From NCBI GenBank assembly GCA_001938995.1, contig MKZN01000003.1:1-64000 (forward strand): a stretch of DNA of 64,000 bases, read 5' to 3'. Of the stretch, positions 1-7,157 are shown one piece after another. Source of the stretch: Bacillus pumilus (lineage in GTDB: Bacteria > Bacillota > Bacilli > Bacillales > Bacillaceae). Every line of letters starts with the position of its first letter. Position 1 is the stretch's first letter. The notes under the pieces are model-generated. The model saw only the letters and a list, made by a program, of their open reading frames with translations, was not told the origin of the DNA and searched no databases. The position numbers and the translations under genes were made by a program.

Positions 1-177
1 AGCTATGTGCGGACGGGATAAGTGCTGAAAGCATCTAAGCATGAAGCCCCCCTCAAGATGAGATTTCCCATTCCGTAAGGAAGTAAGATCCCTGAAAGAT
101 GATCAGGTTGATAGGTCTGAGGTGGAAGCGTGGTGACACGTGGAGCTGACAGATACTAATAGATCGAGGACTTAACC
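1..177 (+). rRNA. 23S rRNA, 3' end (partial)
   Basis: The window opens inside the last part of a Bacillus 23S rRNA; the final helix and the end GATCGAGGACTTAACC are recognisable. The gene is cut by the window edge, so only about 177 bases are present, and the exact 3' end is set by analogy with B. subtilis. A spacer of about 60 bases leads to the 5S gene. Confidence 0.93.
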
Positions 178-238
178 TATTTTAATGTGAAGTAAGAACA
201 TTGTTATCTAGTTTTGAGAGAACATTCTCTCCATCAGG

Positions 239-354
239 TTTGGTGGCGATAGCGAAGAGGTCACACCCGTTCCCATACCGAACACGGAAGTTAAGCTCTT
301 CAGCGCCGATGGTAGTTGGGGGCTTCCCCCTGTGAGAGTAGGACGCTGCCAAGC
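239..354 (+). rRNA. 5S rRNA
   Basis: This is a complete 116-base 5S rRNA beginning TTTGGTGGCGATAGCG and ending GACGCTGCCAAGC, with the two ends pairing. It is nearly identical to the B. subtilis 5S sequence as I remember it. It is the last gene of the rRNA operon, because a strong terminator follows 10 bases later. Confidence 0.96.
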
Positions 355-363
355 TTGTCTAAG

Positions 364-393
364 GATCAGTTCCATTTGGAACTGGTCTTTTTT
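364..393 (+). terminator. Terminator directly after 5S rRNA
   Basis: A 10-base-pair stem (GATCAGTTCC with GGAACTGGTC, one G-U pair), a 4-base loop and a run of T form a textbook intrinsic terminator. It separates the rRNA operon from the tRNA cluster 650 bases downstream, which in B. subtilis rrnB is co-transcribed. Confidence 0.9.
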
Positions 394-946
394 GTGTTTT
401 TGAGATGATTAATTGCTTATTCATTATAAAAGTATAAGTCACCCATCTAAAACGGAAATGTTGAACATGAGTACCCACTAATCATTAAAAATGTAGGAAT
501 CCATATAAAAGTGAAACACCAGTAAGAATATTAACCGTTCTTAGAGAGGATCTGGAATCGGTCATACTCAGATTTTTGACAATATGAAGATTGGATCACA
601 CATCAATTCGACAGGTTTTAAGAATTTCCATACGCAGCATATTTATGAGCAATTGAAAAGCCTCATAAATATATTAGAAATGGTTTCTTGGGAAAATAAA
701 AATCAAATTTCAGTTTGACTGTTGTATAAGTGAATATATCAACAGCACTCATGTATATCTAGACCTGAAATACGGTATTTTCATATCGAAGAAGGCTTAG
801 TAGAGCTATTTAGAATAAAAAATAATAAAAAAATGAAAAAAGACTTTTAAAATAGCGAAACAAGTGGTAAACTTCTTTAGGTGACTTAATGACGAGATAG
901 AGGAAAAGCAGTTTTGAAATAAAACAAAAATTATTTTAAAAAAGTC
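394..946. other. Non-coding stretch between 5S and tRNA cluster
   Basis: AT-rich DNA of about 550 bases with no intact gene. It holds one short open stretch that may be a gene remnant (545-718) and an imperfect inverted repeat, AAAAAAGACTTTTAAAAT at 836-853 and ATTTTAAAAAAGTCTTTAC at 933-951. I recognise no mobile element in it. Confidence 0.6.
545..718 (+). pseudogene. Possible remnant of an unidentified gene
   Basis: An open stretch of 57 sense codons ends at a TGA at 716-718; its only ATG is at 584 and would give 44 residues. The peptide looks protein-like (NMKIGSHINSTGFKNFH, then a helical EQLKSLINILEM stretch). There is no convincing ribosome binding site and a stop lies just upstream. 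I cannot name the family. It may be the tail of a gene carried in between 5S and the tRNAs, or chance. Confidence 0.3.
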
Positions 947-976
947 TTTACAAATAATATCTTATCGTTATATAAT
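947..976 (+). promoter_or_regulatory. Promoter of the tRNA cluster
   Basis: A TTTACA -35 box (947-952), an 18-base spacer and a perfect TATAAT -10 box (971-976) lie about 43 bases before the first tRNA. The predicted start is near 983. This SigA-type promoter would drive all 21 tRNAs independently of the rRNA operon. Confidence 0.75.
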
Positions 977-1018
977 ACTATTTGTCAGATCGAGAGTCAT
1001 TCGAAATGATACTGATGT

Positions 1019-1094
1019 GGAGGATTAGCTCAGCTGGGAGAGCATCTGCCTTACAAGCAGAGGGTCGGCGGTTCGAGCCCGTCATCCTCCACCA
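1019..1094 (+). tRNA. tRNA-Val (TAC)
   Basis: 76-base cloverleaf with anticodon TAC and encoded CCA; first of the 21 tRNAs. Confidence 0.96.
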
Positions 1095-1127
1095 TATTTA
1101 TTCTTACATAACGTCAGGATAGATAAA

Positions 1128-1203
<76 letters not shown>

Positions 1204-1240
1204 CTTTCATATGATAAGATAGACAAGTCGCTTTTAAAGC

Positions 1241-1316
1241 GAGCCATTAGCTCAGTCGGTAGAGCATCTGACTTTTAATCAGAGGGTCGAAGGTTCGAGT
1301 CCTTCATGGCTCACCA
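1241..1316 (+). tRNA. tRNA-Lys (TTT)
   Basis: 76-base cloverleaf, anticodon TTT, CCA encoded. Confidence 0.96.
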
Positions 1317-1324
1317 TGTTTCAT

Positions 1325-1407
1325 GCGGGTGTGGCGGAATTGGCAGACGCGCTAGACTTAGGATCTAGTGTCTTTACGACGTGGGGGTTCAAGTCCCTTC
1401 ACCCGCA
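1325..1407 (+). tRNA. tRNA-Leu (TAG)
   Basis: Class II tRNA with a long variable arm, anticodon TAG. CCA is not encoded and must be added after processing. Confidence 0.95.
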
Positions 1408-1434
1408 TAGCCAAATGAAAAGAAATCCTGTAAT

Positions 1435-1506
1435 GCGGAAGTAGTTCAGTGGTAGAACACCACCTTGCCAAGGTGGGGGTCGCGGGTTCGAATCCCGTCT
1501 TCCGCT
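1435..1506 (+). tRNA. tRNA-Gly (GCC)
   Basis: Anticodon GCC with U as discriminator base; CCA is not encoded. Confidence 0.95.
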
Positions 1507-1518
1507 TATACCATCCAC

Positions 1519-1604
1519 GCCGGGGTGGTGGAATTGGCAGACACACAGGACTTAAAATCCTGCGGTAGGTGACTATCGTGCCGGTTCAAGTCCGGCCCTC
1601 GGCA
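1519..1604 (+). tRNA. tRNA-Leu (TAA)
   Basis: Class II tRNA with a long variable arm, anticodon TAA, no encoded CCA. Confidence 0.95.
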
Positions 1605-1614
1605 TTATCAATAA

Positions 1615-1691
1615 GCGCCCGTAGCTCAATTGGATAGAGCGTTTGACTACGGATCAAAAGGTTAGGGGTTCGACTCCTCTCGGGCGCGCCA
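1615..1691 (+). tRNA. tRNA-Arg (ACG)
   Basis: 77-base cloverleaf, anticodon ACG (A34 expected to be edited to inosine by TadA), CCA encoded. Confidence 0.96.
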
Positions 1692-1700
1692 TTTTAAGAT

Positions 1701-1777
1701 CGGGAAGTAGCTCAGCTTGGTAGAGCACTTGGTTTGGGACCAAGGGGTCGCAGGTTCGAATCCTGTCTTCCCGACCA
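1701..1777 (+). tRNA. tRNA-Pro (TGG)
   Basis: 77-base cloverleaf, anticodon TGG, CCA encoded. Confidence 0.96.
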
Positions 1778-1785
1778 TCTTATAT

Positions 1786-1858
1786 GGGGCCTTAGCTCAG
1801 CTGGGAGAGCGCCTGCCTTGCACGCAGGAGGTCAGCGGTTCGATCCCGCTAGGCTCCA
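1786..1858 (+). tRNA. tRNA-Ala (TGC)
   Basis: Anticodon TGC; CCA is not encoded (the sequence after the discriminator reads CT). Confidence 0.95.
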
Positions 1859-1884
1859 CTTTTAAAGATAATGGATACTATCAT

Positions 1885-1958
1885 GGCGGTGTAGCTCAGC
1901 TGGCTAGAGCGTACGGTTCATACCCGTGAGGTCGGGGGTTCGATCCCCTCCGCCGCTA
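1885..1958 (+). tRNA. tRNA-Met (CAT), elongator
   Basis: Anticodon CAT in an elongator-type body with a fully paired acceptor stem (end pair G-U); CCA not encoded. Confidence 0.9.
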
Positions 1959-1962
1959 TAAA

Positions 1963-2039
1963 GGACCTTTAGCTCAGTTGGTTAGAGCAGACGGCTCATA
2001 ACCGTCCGGTCGTAGGTTCGAGTCCTACAAGGTCCACCA
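1963..2039 (+). tRNA. tRNA-Ile2 (CAT, lysidine type)
   Basis: Anticodon CAT, but the body (GGACCTTTAGCTCAG start, CCA encoded) matches the tRNA-Ile2 found at this place in B. subtilis trnB, whose C34 is changed to lysidine by TilS. Automatic pipelines often call it tRNA-Met. Confidence 0.85.
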
Positions 2040-2046
2040 TCTATAC

Positions 2047-2139
2047 GGAGGAATACCCAAGTCCGGCTGAAGGGATCGGTCTTGAAAACCGACAGGGGTG
2101 TCAAAGCCCGCGGGGGTTCGAATCCCTCTTCCTCCGCCA
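2047..2139 (+). tRNA. tRNA-Ser (TGA)
   Basis: Class II tRNA of 93 bases, anticodon TGA, CCA encoded. Confidence 0.95.
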
Positions 2140-2162
2140 TATTTTTTAAAACTTGATATCAT

Positions 2163-2240
<78 letters not shown>

Positions 2241-2243
2241 AAT

Positions 2244-2320
2244 GGTCCGGTAGTTCAGTTGGTTAGAATGCCTGCCTGTCACGCAGGAGGTCGCGGGTTC
2301 GAGTCCCGTCCGGACCGCCA
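2244..2320 (+). tRNA. tRNA-Asp (GTC)
   Basis: 77 bases, anticodon GTC, CCA encoded. Confidence 0.96.
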
Positions 2321-2334
2321 TTTTTAAAATACTT

Positions 2335-2407
<73 letters not shown>

Positions 2408-2434
2408 CTTTTTACAAATAAATATGATAAGTAT

Positions 2435-2511
2435 GGCGGTTGTGGCGAAGTGGTTAACGCACCAGATTGTGGCTCTGGCACTCGTGGGTTCGATTCCCAT
2501 CAATCGCCCCA
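2435..2511 (+). tRNA. tRNA-His (GTG)
   Basis: Anticodon GTG. An extra 5' G (G-1) faces C73, the hallmark of tRNA-His; CCA is encoded. Confidence 0.95.
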
Positions 2512-2521
2512 TACATAATTT

Positions 2522-2595
2522 GCGGGTGTAGTTTAGTGGTAAAACCTCAGCCTTCCAAGCTGATGTCGTGGGTTCGATTCCCATCACCCGCTCCA
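2522..2595 (+). tRNA. tRNA-Gly (TCC)
   Basis: 74 bases, anticodon TCC, discriminator U, CCA encoded. It is the second glycine tRNA of the cluster. Confidence 0.96.
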
Positions 2596-2612
2596 TTTGT
2601 GTATCCGTTCAT

Positions 2613-2689
<77 letters not shown>

Positions 2690-2695
2690 TGATTT

Positions 2696-2770
2696 TCCGC
2701 AGTAGCTCAGTGGTAGAGCTATCGGCTGTTAACCGATCGGTCGTAGGTTCGAGTCCTACCTGCGGAGCCA
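2696..2770 (+). tRNA. tRNA-Asn (GTT)
   Basis: 75 bases, anticodon GTT, CCA encoded. Confidence 0.96.
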
Positions 2771-2773
2771 AAT

Positions 2774-2864
2774 GGAGAAGTACTCAAGTGGCTGAAGAGG
2801 CGCCCCTGCTAAGGGTGTAGGTCGCGCAAGCGGCGCGAGGGTTCAAATCCCTCCTTCTCCGCCA
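2774..2864 (+). tRNA. tRNA-Ser (GCT)
   Basis: Class II tRNA of 91 bases, anticodon GCT, CCA encoded. Only 3 bases separate it from the preceding tRNA-Asn. Confidence 0.95.
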
Positions 2865-2873
2865 TGATTTTAT

Positions 2874-2945
2874 GGCCCGTTGGTCAAGCGGTTAAGACAC
2901 CGCCCTTTCACGGCGGTAACACGGGTTCGAATCCCGTACGGGTCA
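2874..2945 (+). tRNA. tRNA-Glu (TTC)
   Basis: Anticodon TTC, CCA not encoded; last of the 21 tRNAs. The full order (Val Thr Lys Leu Gly Leu Arg Pro Ala Met Ile2 Ser fMet Asp Phe His Gly Ile Asn Ser Glu) equals B. subtilis trnB. Confidence 0.96.
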
Positions 2946-2951
2946 TATTCA

Positions 2952-2978
2952 AAGAGGTCTATAAAAGATCTCTTTTTT
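2952..2978 (+). terminator. Terminator of the tRNA cluster
   Basis: An 8-base-pair stem (AAGAGGTC with GATCTCTT) followed by T7 ends the tRNA transcript. Confidence 0.85.
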
Positions 2979-2996
2979 TATTTTCATCAAAAACAG

Positions 2997-3020
2997 AAGA
3001 CCGCTGGTACCAGCGGTCTT
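2997..3020 (-). terminator. Terminator of tspO
   Basis: A perfect 24-base palindrome (12-base arms AAGACCGCTGGT and ACCAGCGGTCTT) lies 4 bases past the tspO stop. The T-rich tail is moderate on both strands, so it may also back up the tRNA terminator. Confidence 0.75.
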
Positions 3021-3024
3021 TTAT

Positions 3025-3501
3025 TTACATATTCATAGAATAGATTGTATAGGACAAGTACGTCGCAAAGAATCCCCATAGCACATAAGGAATCAATAAA
3101 AACGAAACGACTTTACTGAGTTTACCTGAAATGATGACAAGTGCCAGTGCGGTGAGCGCAACCAGCAGGCAATCAATGGTAGCTGCAAATAAATCTTTTT
3201 GTGAAAATTGAAAAAAGCTAAAGGCTTGGTTGAATACATAATTTAAAATAAAGAAAATCCAAAAGGGCATGGTGATTTTTTGAAATCCATACTTCGCATA
3301 AATTATCGCTGCGGACAACGAAATGAGAGCAAATAAAACAGCCCAAACAGCCCCAATTACCCCACCACCGGGTGTCCAGTCTGGTTTGTTTAATGCATCA
3401 TACCATTCTCGATCAATAGGGAACAGGAATCCTGCAATAGAGAACAGTCCATATGTAATTAAGAAGACGATAACCGCCCAAATGATACTCTTTCTAGCCA
3501 T
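3025..3501 (-). CDS. tspO: TspO/MBR family membrane protein
   Basis: This 158-residue integral membrane protein belongs to the TspO/MBR (peripheral benzodiazepine receptor, tryptophan-rich sensory protein) family, which binds porphyrins and other tetrapyrroles. About five hydrophobic helices are visible, with the family signature WYDALNKPDWTPGGGVIGAVW near residues 35-55. The start is the ATG at 3501, 8 bases after GGAGGAG; the longer reading frame upstream has no ribosome site. It is next to yteA, as ytaB (tspO) is in B. subtilis. Its in vivo ligand cannot be read from sequence. Confidence 0.92.
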   Translation of the reverse strand: MARKSIIWAVIVFLITYGLFSIAGFLFPIDREWYDALNKPDWTPGGGVIGAVWAVLFALISLSAAIIYAKYGFQKITMPFWIFFILNYVFNQAFSFFQFSQKDLFAATIDCLLVALTALALVIISGKLSKVVSFLLIPYVLWGFFATYLSYTIYSMNM

Positions 3502-3588
3502 CAAGAATCTCCTCCAATTCAAATTCTTTCTTAAACTGATTTCCCAGTTATTACATGATATAAACATAAAGCCCCCAATATGAGGGGA

Positions 3589-4323
3589 CTATTTTTTTTC
3601 TTTTGTATAAGGGTCTTCTTCGTATGGCTTTAAATCACCAAAAACCGCCATCACATCTTCTTCATCTAATGCCTCTTCATAGGCTTCGTGTGCTTTGTTT
3701 GGATACACCTTGCTTGCCTTGCCAGTGATATCTGCAGCTGCGAATCCTTCATAGGCTTCTACATAATCTTCATCATCTGATTGTGTATATACATCATCAT
3801 ATGTCAGTGGTGGAAATTCCATATCTGAAGGTGTCTCAGAGTTGCCATAGCGTTCTACGTCTTGATACGCATCTTCTCCATCGTATGCAGCACGATCTTC
3901 ATTTTCAAATTTTCCTGAAGGGGGGGTTAATAAATCTTCTTCGACAGGGCGATTTTGTGAAACCGTTTGCTCTTTTGAATGCTCGGTGCATGTGACAGCG
4001 GTAGGTAGTGCTTCTAATCGTTCCTTTGGAATGGGAGCCTTACACACCTTACAAATACCATAGGAGCCATCTGCTATTGCTTGGAGGGCTTCATCGATGT
4101 CTGATACATGTTCATGTGCCAAACTGTTTAAAGCGATATCTTTGCCACGCTCGAATAGTTCTGTTCCTTGGTCTCCAGGGTGGTTATCATAAGCTGACAG
4201 TTCCCCTACTGAGTCATAAGGGAATGATATTTTTTGTTCATCGTTGTGGCTTTTTGCTTCAAGTTCTTGTTTTTCATTTAGAAGGCGCTGCTTCAAATGA
4301 TGTAATTCATCTTTAGACAACAA
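3589..4323 (-). CDS. yteA: YteA, DksA/TraR-type zinc finger protein
   Basis: A soluble acidic protein of about 244 residues related to B. subtilis YteA. The N-terminal third is a helical hairpin typical of DksA/TraR proteins, followed by a zinc finger CKVC-x17-CTEH whose fourth ligand is His rather than Cys. The C-terminal half is a long acidic, low-complexity tail (repeated D/E and Y). The ATG at 4332 sits directly on the AAAGG ribosome site, so the TTG at 4323, 8 bases downstream of AAAGGA, is the more likely start. The function in Bacillus is not established; DksA proteins act at the RNA polymerase secondary channel. Confidence 0.85.
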   Translation of the reverse strand: MLSKDELHHLKQRLLNEKQELEAKSHNDEQKISFPYDSVGELSAYDNHPGDQGTELFERGKDIALNSLAHEHVSDIDEALQAIADGSYGICKVCKAPIPKERLEALPTAVTCTEHSKEQTVSQNRPVEEDLLTPPSGKFENEDRAAYDGEDAYQDVERYGNSETPSDMEFPPLTYDDVYTQSDDEDYVEAYEGFAAADITGKASKVYPNKAHEAYEEALDEEDVMAVFGDLKPYEEDPYTKEKK

Positions 4324-4407
4324 AGCGATCATCCTTTCATTTCAAATATATTGTTAGTATGAGCATTTTTGTATGTAAGACTTGTTCCAAATTGAAGCAA
4401 TTCCACA

Positions 4408-4436
4408 TAAAAAAACGTCTGCAGCAGCAGACGTTT
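4408..4436 (-). terminator. Terminator of menA
   Basis: A 10-base-pair stem (AAACGTCTGC/GCAGACGTTT, loop AGCA) starts 5 bases beyond the menA stop and is followed by T7 on the minus strand. Confidence 0.85.
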
Positions 4437-4440
4437 AACA

Positions 4441-5379
4441 TTACGTGAGATAGAATTGTAAAATCAATGCGATCGTTAGCAGGAAACCAAAAAACGTGTT
4501 GGTTTGCGCTGTTGATTTCATGGCATTCATTAATTCAATCGGTTTTTCTTTTTGCCTAAATTCTTTTATGGCTATATATGCTTTTGGCACACTCAGTAAA
4601 ACAAGAAGGCTCCAAAGTCCCACTATATCTGTGAAAATATAAACAAAGATGAGTACGTATGATACCAAAAACATTGAAAGCAAGATGTTTACTGCGGCTT
4701 TACGTCCAGCAAGGATAGCAAGAGTTTTTCGTCCATTTTCTTTATCTCCAACAAGATCTCGAATATTGTTCGACAGTAAAATGGCACCAACCAAAATGGA
4801 GATCGGCAATGAAATAAGTACAGCGGTTGAAGTAAGCGTTCCTGTTTGGATATAGAAGCTAATCAGAATAATTCCTAATCCCATAAAAGCCCCAGATACG
4901 AGCTCTCCAAATGGAGTGTAAGCAATTGGAACAGGTCCTCCGGTATAAAAGTAGCCAGCTGCCATACAAATAAGACCTATCAAGGCAAGCCACCAGCTAG
5001 ACATCATACAAATATAAACACCAAGACATAATGAGAGGGCAAATAATGCGTAAGCGAGACCAAGTACTGTTTTTGGTTTGACACCATTTCTCACAATGGC
5101 ACCGCCGATGCCAACAGAGTTCTCATTGTCTAATCCACGGACATAGTCAAAATACTCATTAAACATGTTGGTTGCGATTTGGATAAACATAGAGGCAAAT
5201 AGCATGGCTAAGAATAATCCAACATGAATTTGACCACTTGGGAGTGCTAGGACAGTTCCTAGTGTAACGGGAATAAATGCCGCTGTTAATGTATGCGGTC
5301 GTAATAAATTCCACCAAATTCGCCAGTTTTTATCAGGTTTGATTGGTGAAAGCTGATCTGATATCGATTGATGCTGCAT
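4441..5379 (-). CDS. menA: 1,4-dihydroxy-2-naphthoate polyprenyltransferase MenA
   Basis: MenA (312 residues) joins 1,4-dihydroxy-2-naphthoate to a polyprenyl diphosphate in the membrane, giving demethylmenaquinone. It is a UbiA-family enzyme: several hydrophobic helices and the Asp-rich site NEYFDYVRGLDNENSVGIGG near residue 80, with a second one, NNIRDLVGDKENGRKT, near residue 190. The ATG at 5379 follows AAAGGAG by 8 bases; the long upstream extension is not coding. It is divergent from the men operon that makes its substrate, as in B. subtilis. Confidence 0.95.
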   Translation of the reverse strand: MQHQSISDQLSPIKPDKNWRIWWNLLRPHTLTAAFIPVTLGTVLALPSGQIHVGLFLAMLFASMFIQIATNMFNEYFDYVRGLDNENSVGIGGAIVRNGVKPKTVLGLAYALFALSLCLGVYICMMSSWWLALIGLICMAAGYFYTGGPVPIAYTPFGELVSGAFMGLGIILISFYIQTGTLTSTAVLISLPISILVGAILLSNNIRDLVGDKENGRKTLAILAGRKAAVNILLSMFLVSYVLIFVYIFTDIVGLWSLLVLLSVPKAYIAIKEFRQKEKPIELMNAMKSTAQTNTFFGFLLTIALILQFYLT

Positions 5380-5425
5380 GAAATATACTCCTTTAAATAA
5401 AAAAATACGTACACGTCCAAATTCC

Positions 5426-5453
5426 AGTTTAGCAAAGTTCAAAAGGGTGTCAA
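5426..5453 (-). promoter_or_regulatory. Candidate menA promoter
   Basis: On the minus strand a consensus TTGACA (5448-5453), 16 bases, and TAAACT (5426-5431) lie about 45 bases before the menA start. This is a motif match only. Confidence 0.5.
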
Positions 5454-5574
5454 TATATTGATGCGAGGAAACATGAAAAAGATGTTTGCTAATCGTTACC
5501 ATCTGATGACAGGCCATCCTTTTTTCTTCAAATGTCTTGTTTCAAAAGGCAGAAGCGAAAAAATCCCGAAAGCG

Positions 5575-5642
5575 TGATATAATAAGGATTCGAGGTTTAA
5601 AAGCTGTTTTCTTTACTAAGTTCATCTGTTAAGGTTTATAAT
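5575..5642 (+). promoter_or_regulatory. Candidate tandem men promoters
   Basis: Two TATAAT boxes precede menF. The one at 5578-5583 has an extended -10 (TGATATAAT); the one at 5637-5642 has TTTACT 19 bases upstream. Two promoters are known for the B. subtilis men operon, but the match here is by eye. Confidence 0.45.
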
Positions 5643-5738
5643 AGGAAACAGGTCATTCGACATACTCGAATGTTCATGTATTTTATACACGACGGATTAA
5701 TTTTATATGTTATTTCATGGATTTTGGAGGAATGTATC

Positions 5739-7157
5739 ATGGTGACAACAGTGCAAAGTACTTTCCGGCAGGAAGCGCTTGCGACATTAGAAGAAGCGAA
5801 TAACGTCAACCATGCTGTTTTGATAAGCTACTCCAGAAGAGTTGACGATCTGGATCCTTTTGCTTTTTTCCAAAGCGGTGAAGCAGACTTTTTAGGCGAG
5901 CGTTTTTTTTGGTCTGATCCGGAAAGCGAAATGATTTTTTCTGGACTTGGGAAAGCCGCCGTTATTAAATCATCACAACAAGGGAAAGAACGATTTGATA
6001 TAATCCATCAGGAATGGGAACAATTGAAACAACAAATGTTCCATATACATGATGAGAAAGAGTTAAAGCAAGCGGCTGTAGGTCCGCTTTTATTTGGCGG
6101 ATTTTCATTTGATCCGTATGAAGGGAAAGCGCGTCACTGGGAAGCTTTTGGCGAGGCTCATTTTTTTGTGCCATCCATAATGCTGACTGTGTCAAAAGAA
6201 GGCACATTCCTTACGATCAATGAATGGAAGCAGGTAGACGGGAATGTTCATCGGCTGATTCAAGATTTAGAAGTGAAAGCTGACCATTTTGAAGCATTCC
6301 CATTCCAAAGTGATGGACAAGCTGAGCTCGTTCATATGGAAGAATTGGATGTGAATGAGTGGATGAAAGCCATCCACGAGGCAACAGCACACATACGTGC
6401 AAACGAATATGAAAAAGTTGTATTAGCAAGAGAAGTCTTGCTTCACTATAAAAAACCTATCCCACTTGCTCCATTATTAGCAGAACTATTAAAACACCAA
6501 ACAACAAGTTATGTATTTGCTATAGAGCAAGGAAAACAAGCGTTTGTAGGTGCGACACCGGAGCGTTTGGTGAAAAAAAGCGGTGGAGAAGTCTTTTCTT
6601 CTTGCTTAGCCGGTTCAATTGTACGAGGGAAAGATGATATAGAAGACCAAGCATTAGGTGAAGAATTACTTCACGATGAAAAAAACTTAATTGAACATCA
6701 AATCGTTGTGGATATGATAGAACAGGCATTTGAAGCAAACTGTCATCATGTGCAAAAACCAACCCAACCTAGCCTATATAAAACAAAAAACATTCAACAT
6801 TTATTTACACCGATTGTCGGAAAGATAAAAAGTAGTTGTTCTCTCTTTTCATTAATTGAGCAGCTCCATCCAACGCCTGCACTAGGCGGCTATCCGAAGG
6901 AAAAGGCGGTTGAAGTGATCCGTGAAATTGAGCCACTGAAACGCGGATGGTATGCAGCACCGGTAGGTTGGATTGATTCGAAAGACAATGGAGAATTTGC
7001 TGTGGCCATTCGTTCTGGTCTCATTGAAGAAGACCAGGTTCGTTTGTTTGCTGGTTGCGGGATCGTTGAGGACTCACTTGCAAAGCAGGAGTATGAAGAG
7101 ACACGAGTAAAATTAAGACCGATGCTGTCTGCACTTGGAGGTCTTCCAATTGAATAA
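5739..7157 (+). CDS. menF: Isochorismate synthase MenF
   Basis: MenF (472 residues) converts chorismate to isochorismate, the first committed step of menaquinone synthesis. The C-terminal chorismate-binding domain carries KVVLAREVLL, AFVGATPERLV, GSIVRGKD, HPTPALGGYPKE (from residue 377) and RLFAGCGIVEDS, all conserved in MenF, EntC and DhbC. The start is the ATG at 5739, 7 bases after GGAGG; upstream codons in the same frame lack a ribosome site. It is the first gene of menFDHB and overlaps menD by 8 bases, which suggests translational coupling. Confidence 0.95.
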   Translation: MVTTVQSTFRQEALATLEEANNVNHAVLISYSRRVDDLDPFAFFQSGEADFLGERFFWSDPESEMIFSGLGKAAVIKSSQQGKERFDIIHQEWEQLKQQMFHIHDEKELKQAAVGPLLFGGFSFDPYEGKARHWEAFGEAHFFVPSIMLTVSKEGTFLTINEWKQVDGNVHRLIQDLEVKADHFEAFPFQSDGQAELVHMEELDVNEWMKAIHEATAHIRANEYEKVVLAREVLLHYKKPIPLAPLLAELLKHQTTSYVFAIEQGKQAFVGATPERLVKKSGGEVFSSCLAGSIVRGKDDIEDQALGEELLHDEKNLIEHQIVVDMIEQAFEANCHHVQKPTQPSLYKTKNIQHLFTPIVGKIKSSCSLFSLIEQLHPTPALGGYPKEKAVEVIREIEPLKRGWYAAPVGWIDSKDNGEFAVAIRSGLIEEDQVRLFAGCGIVEDSLAKQEYEETRVKLRPMLSALGGLPIE

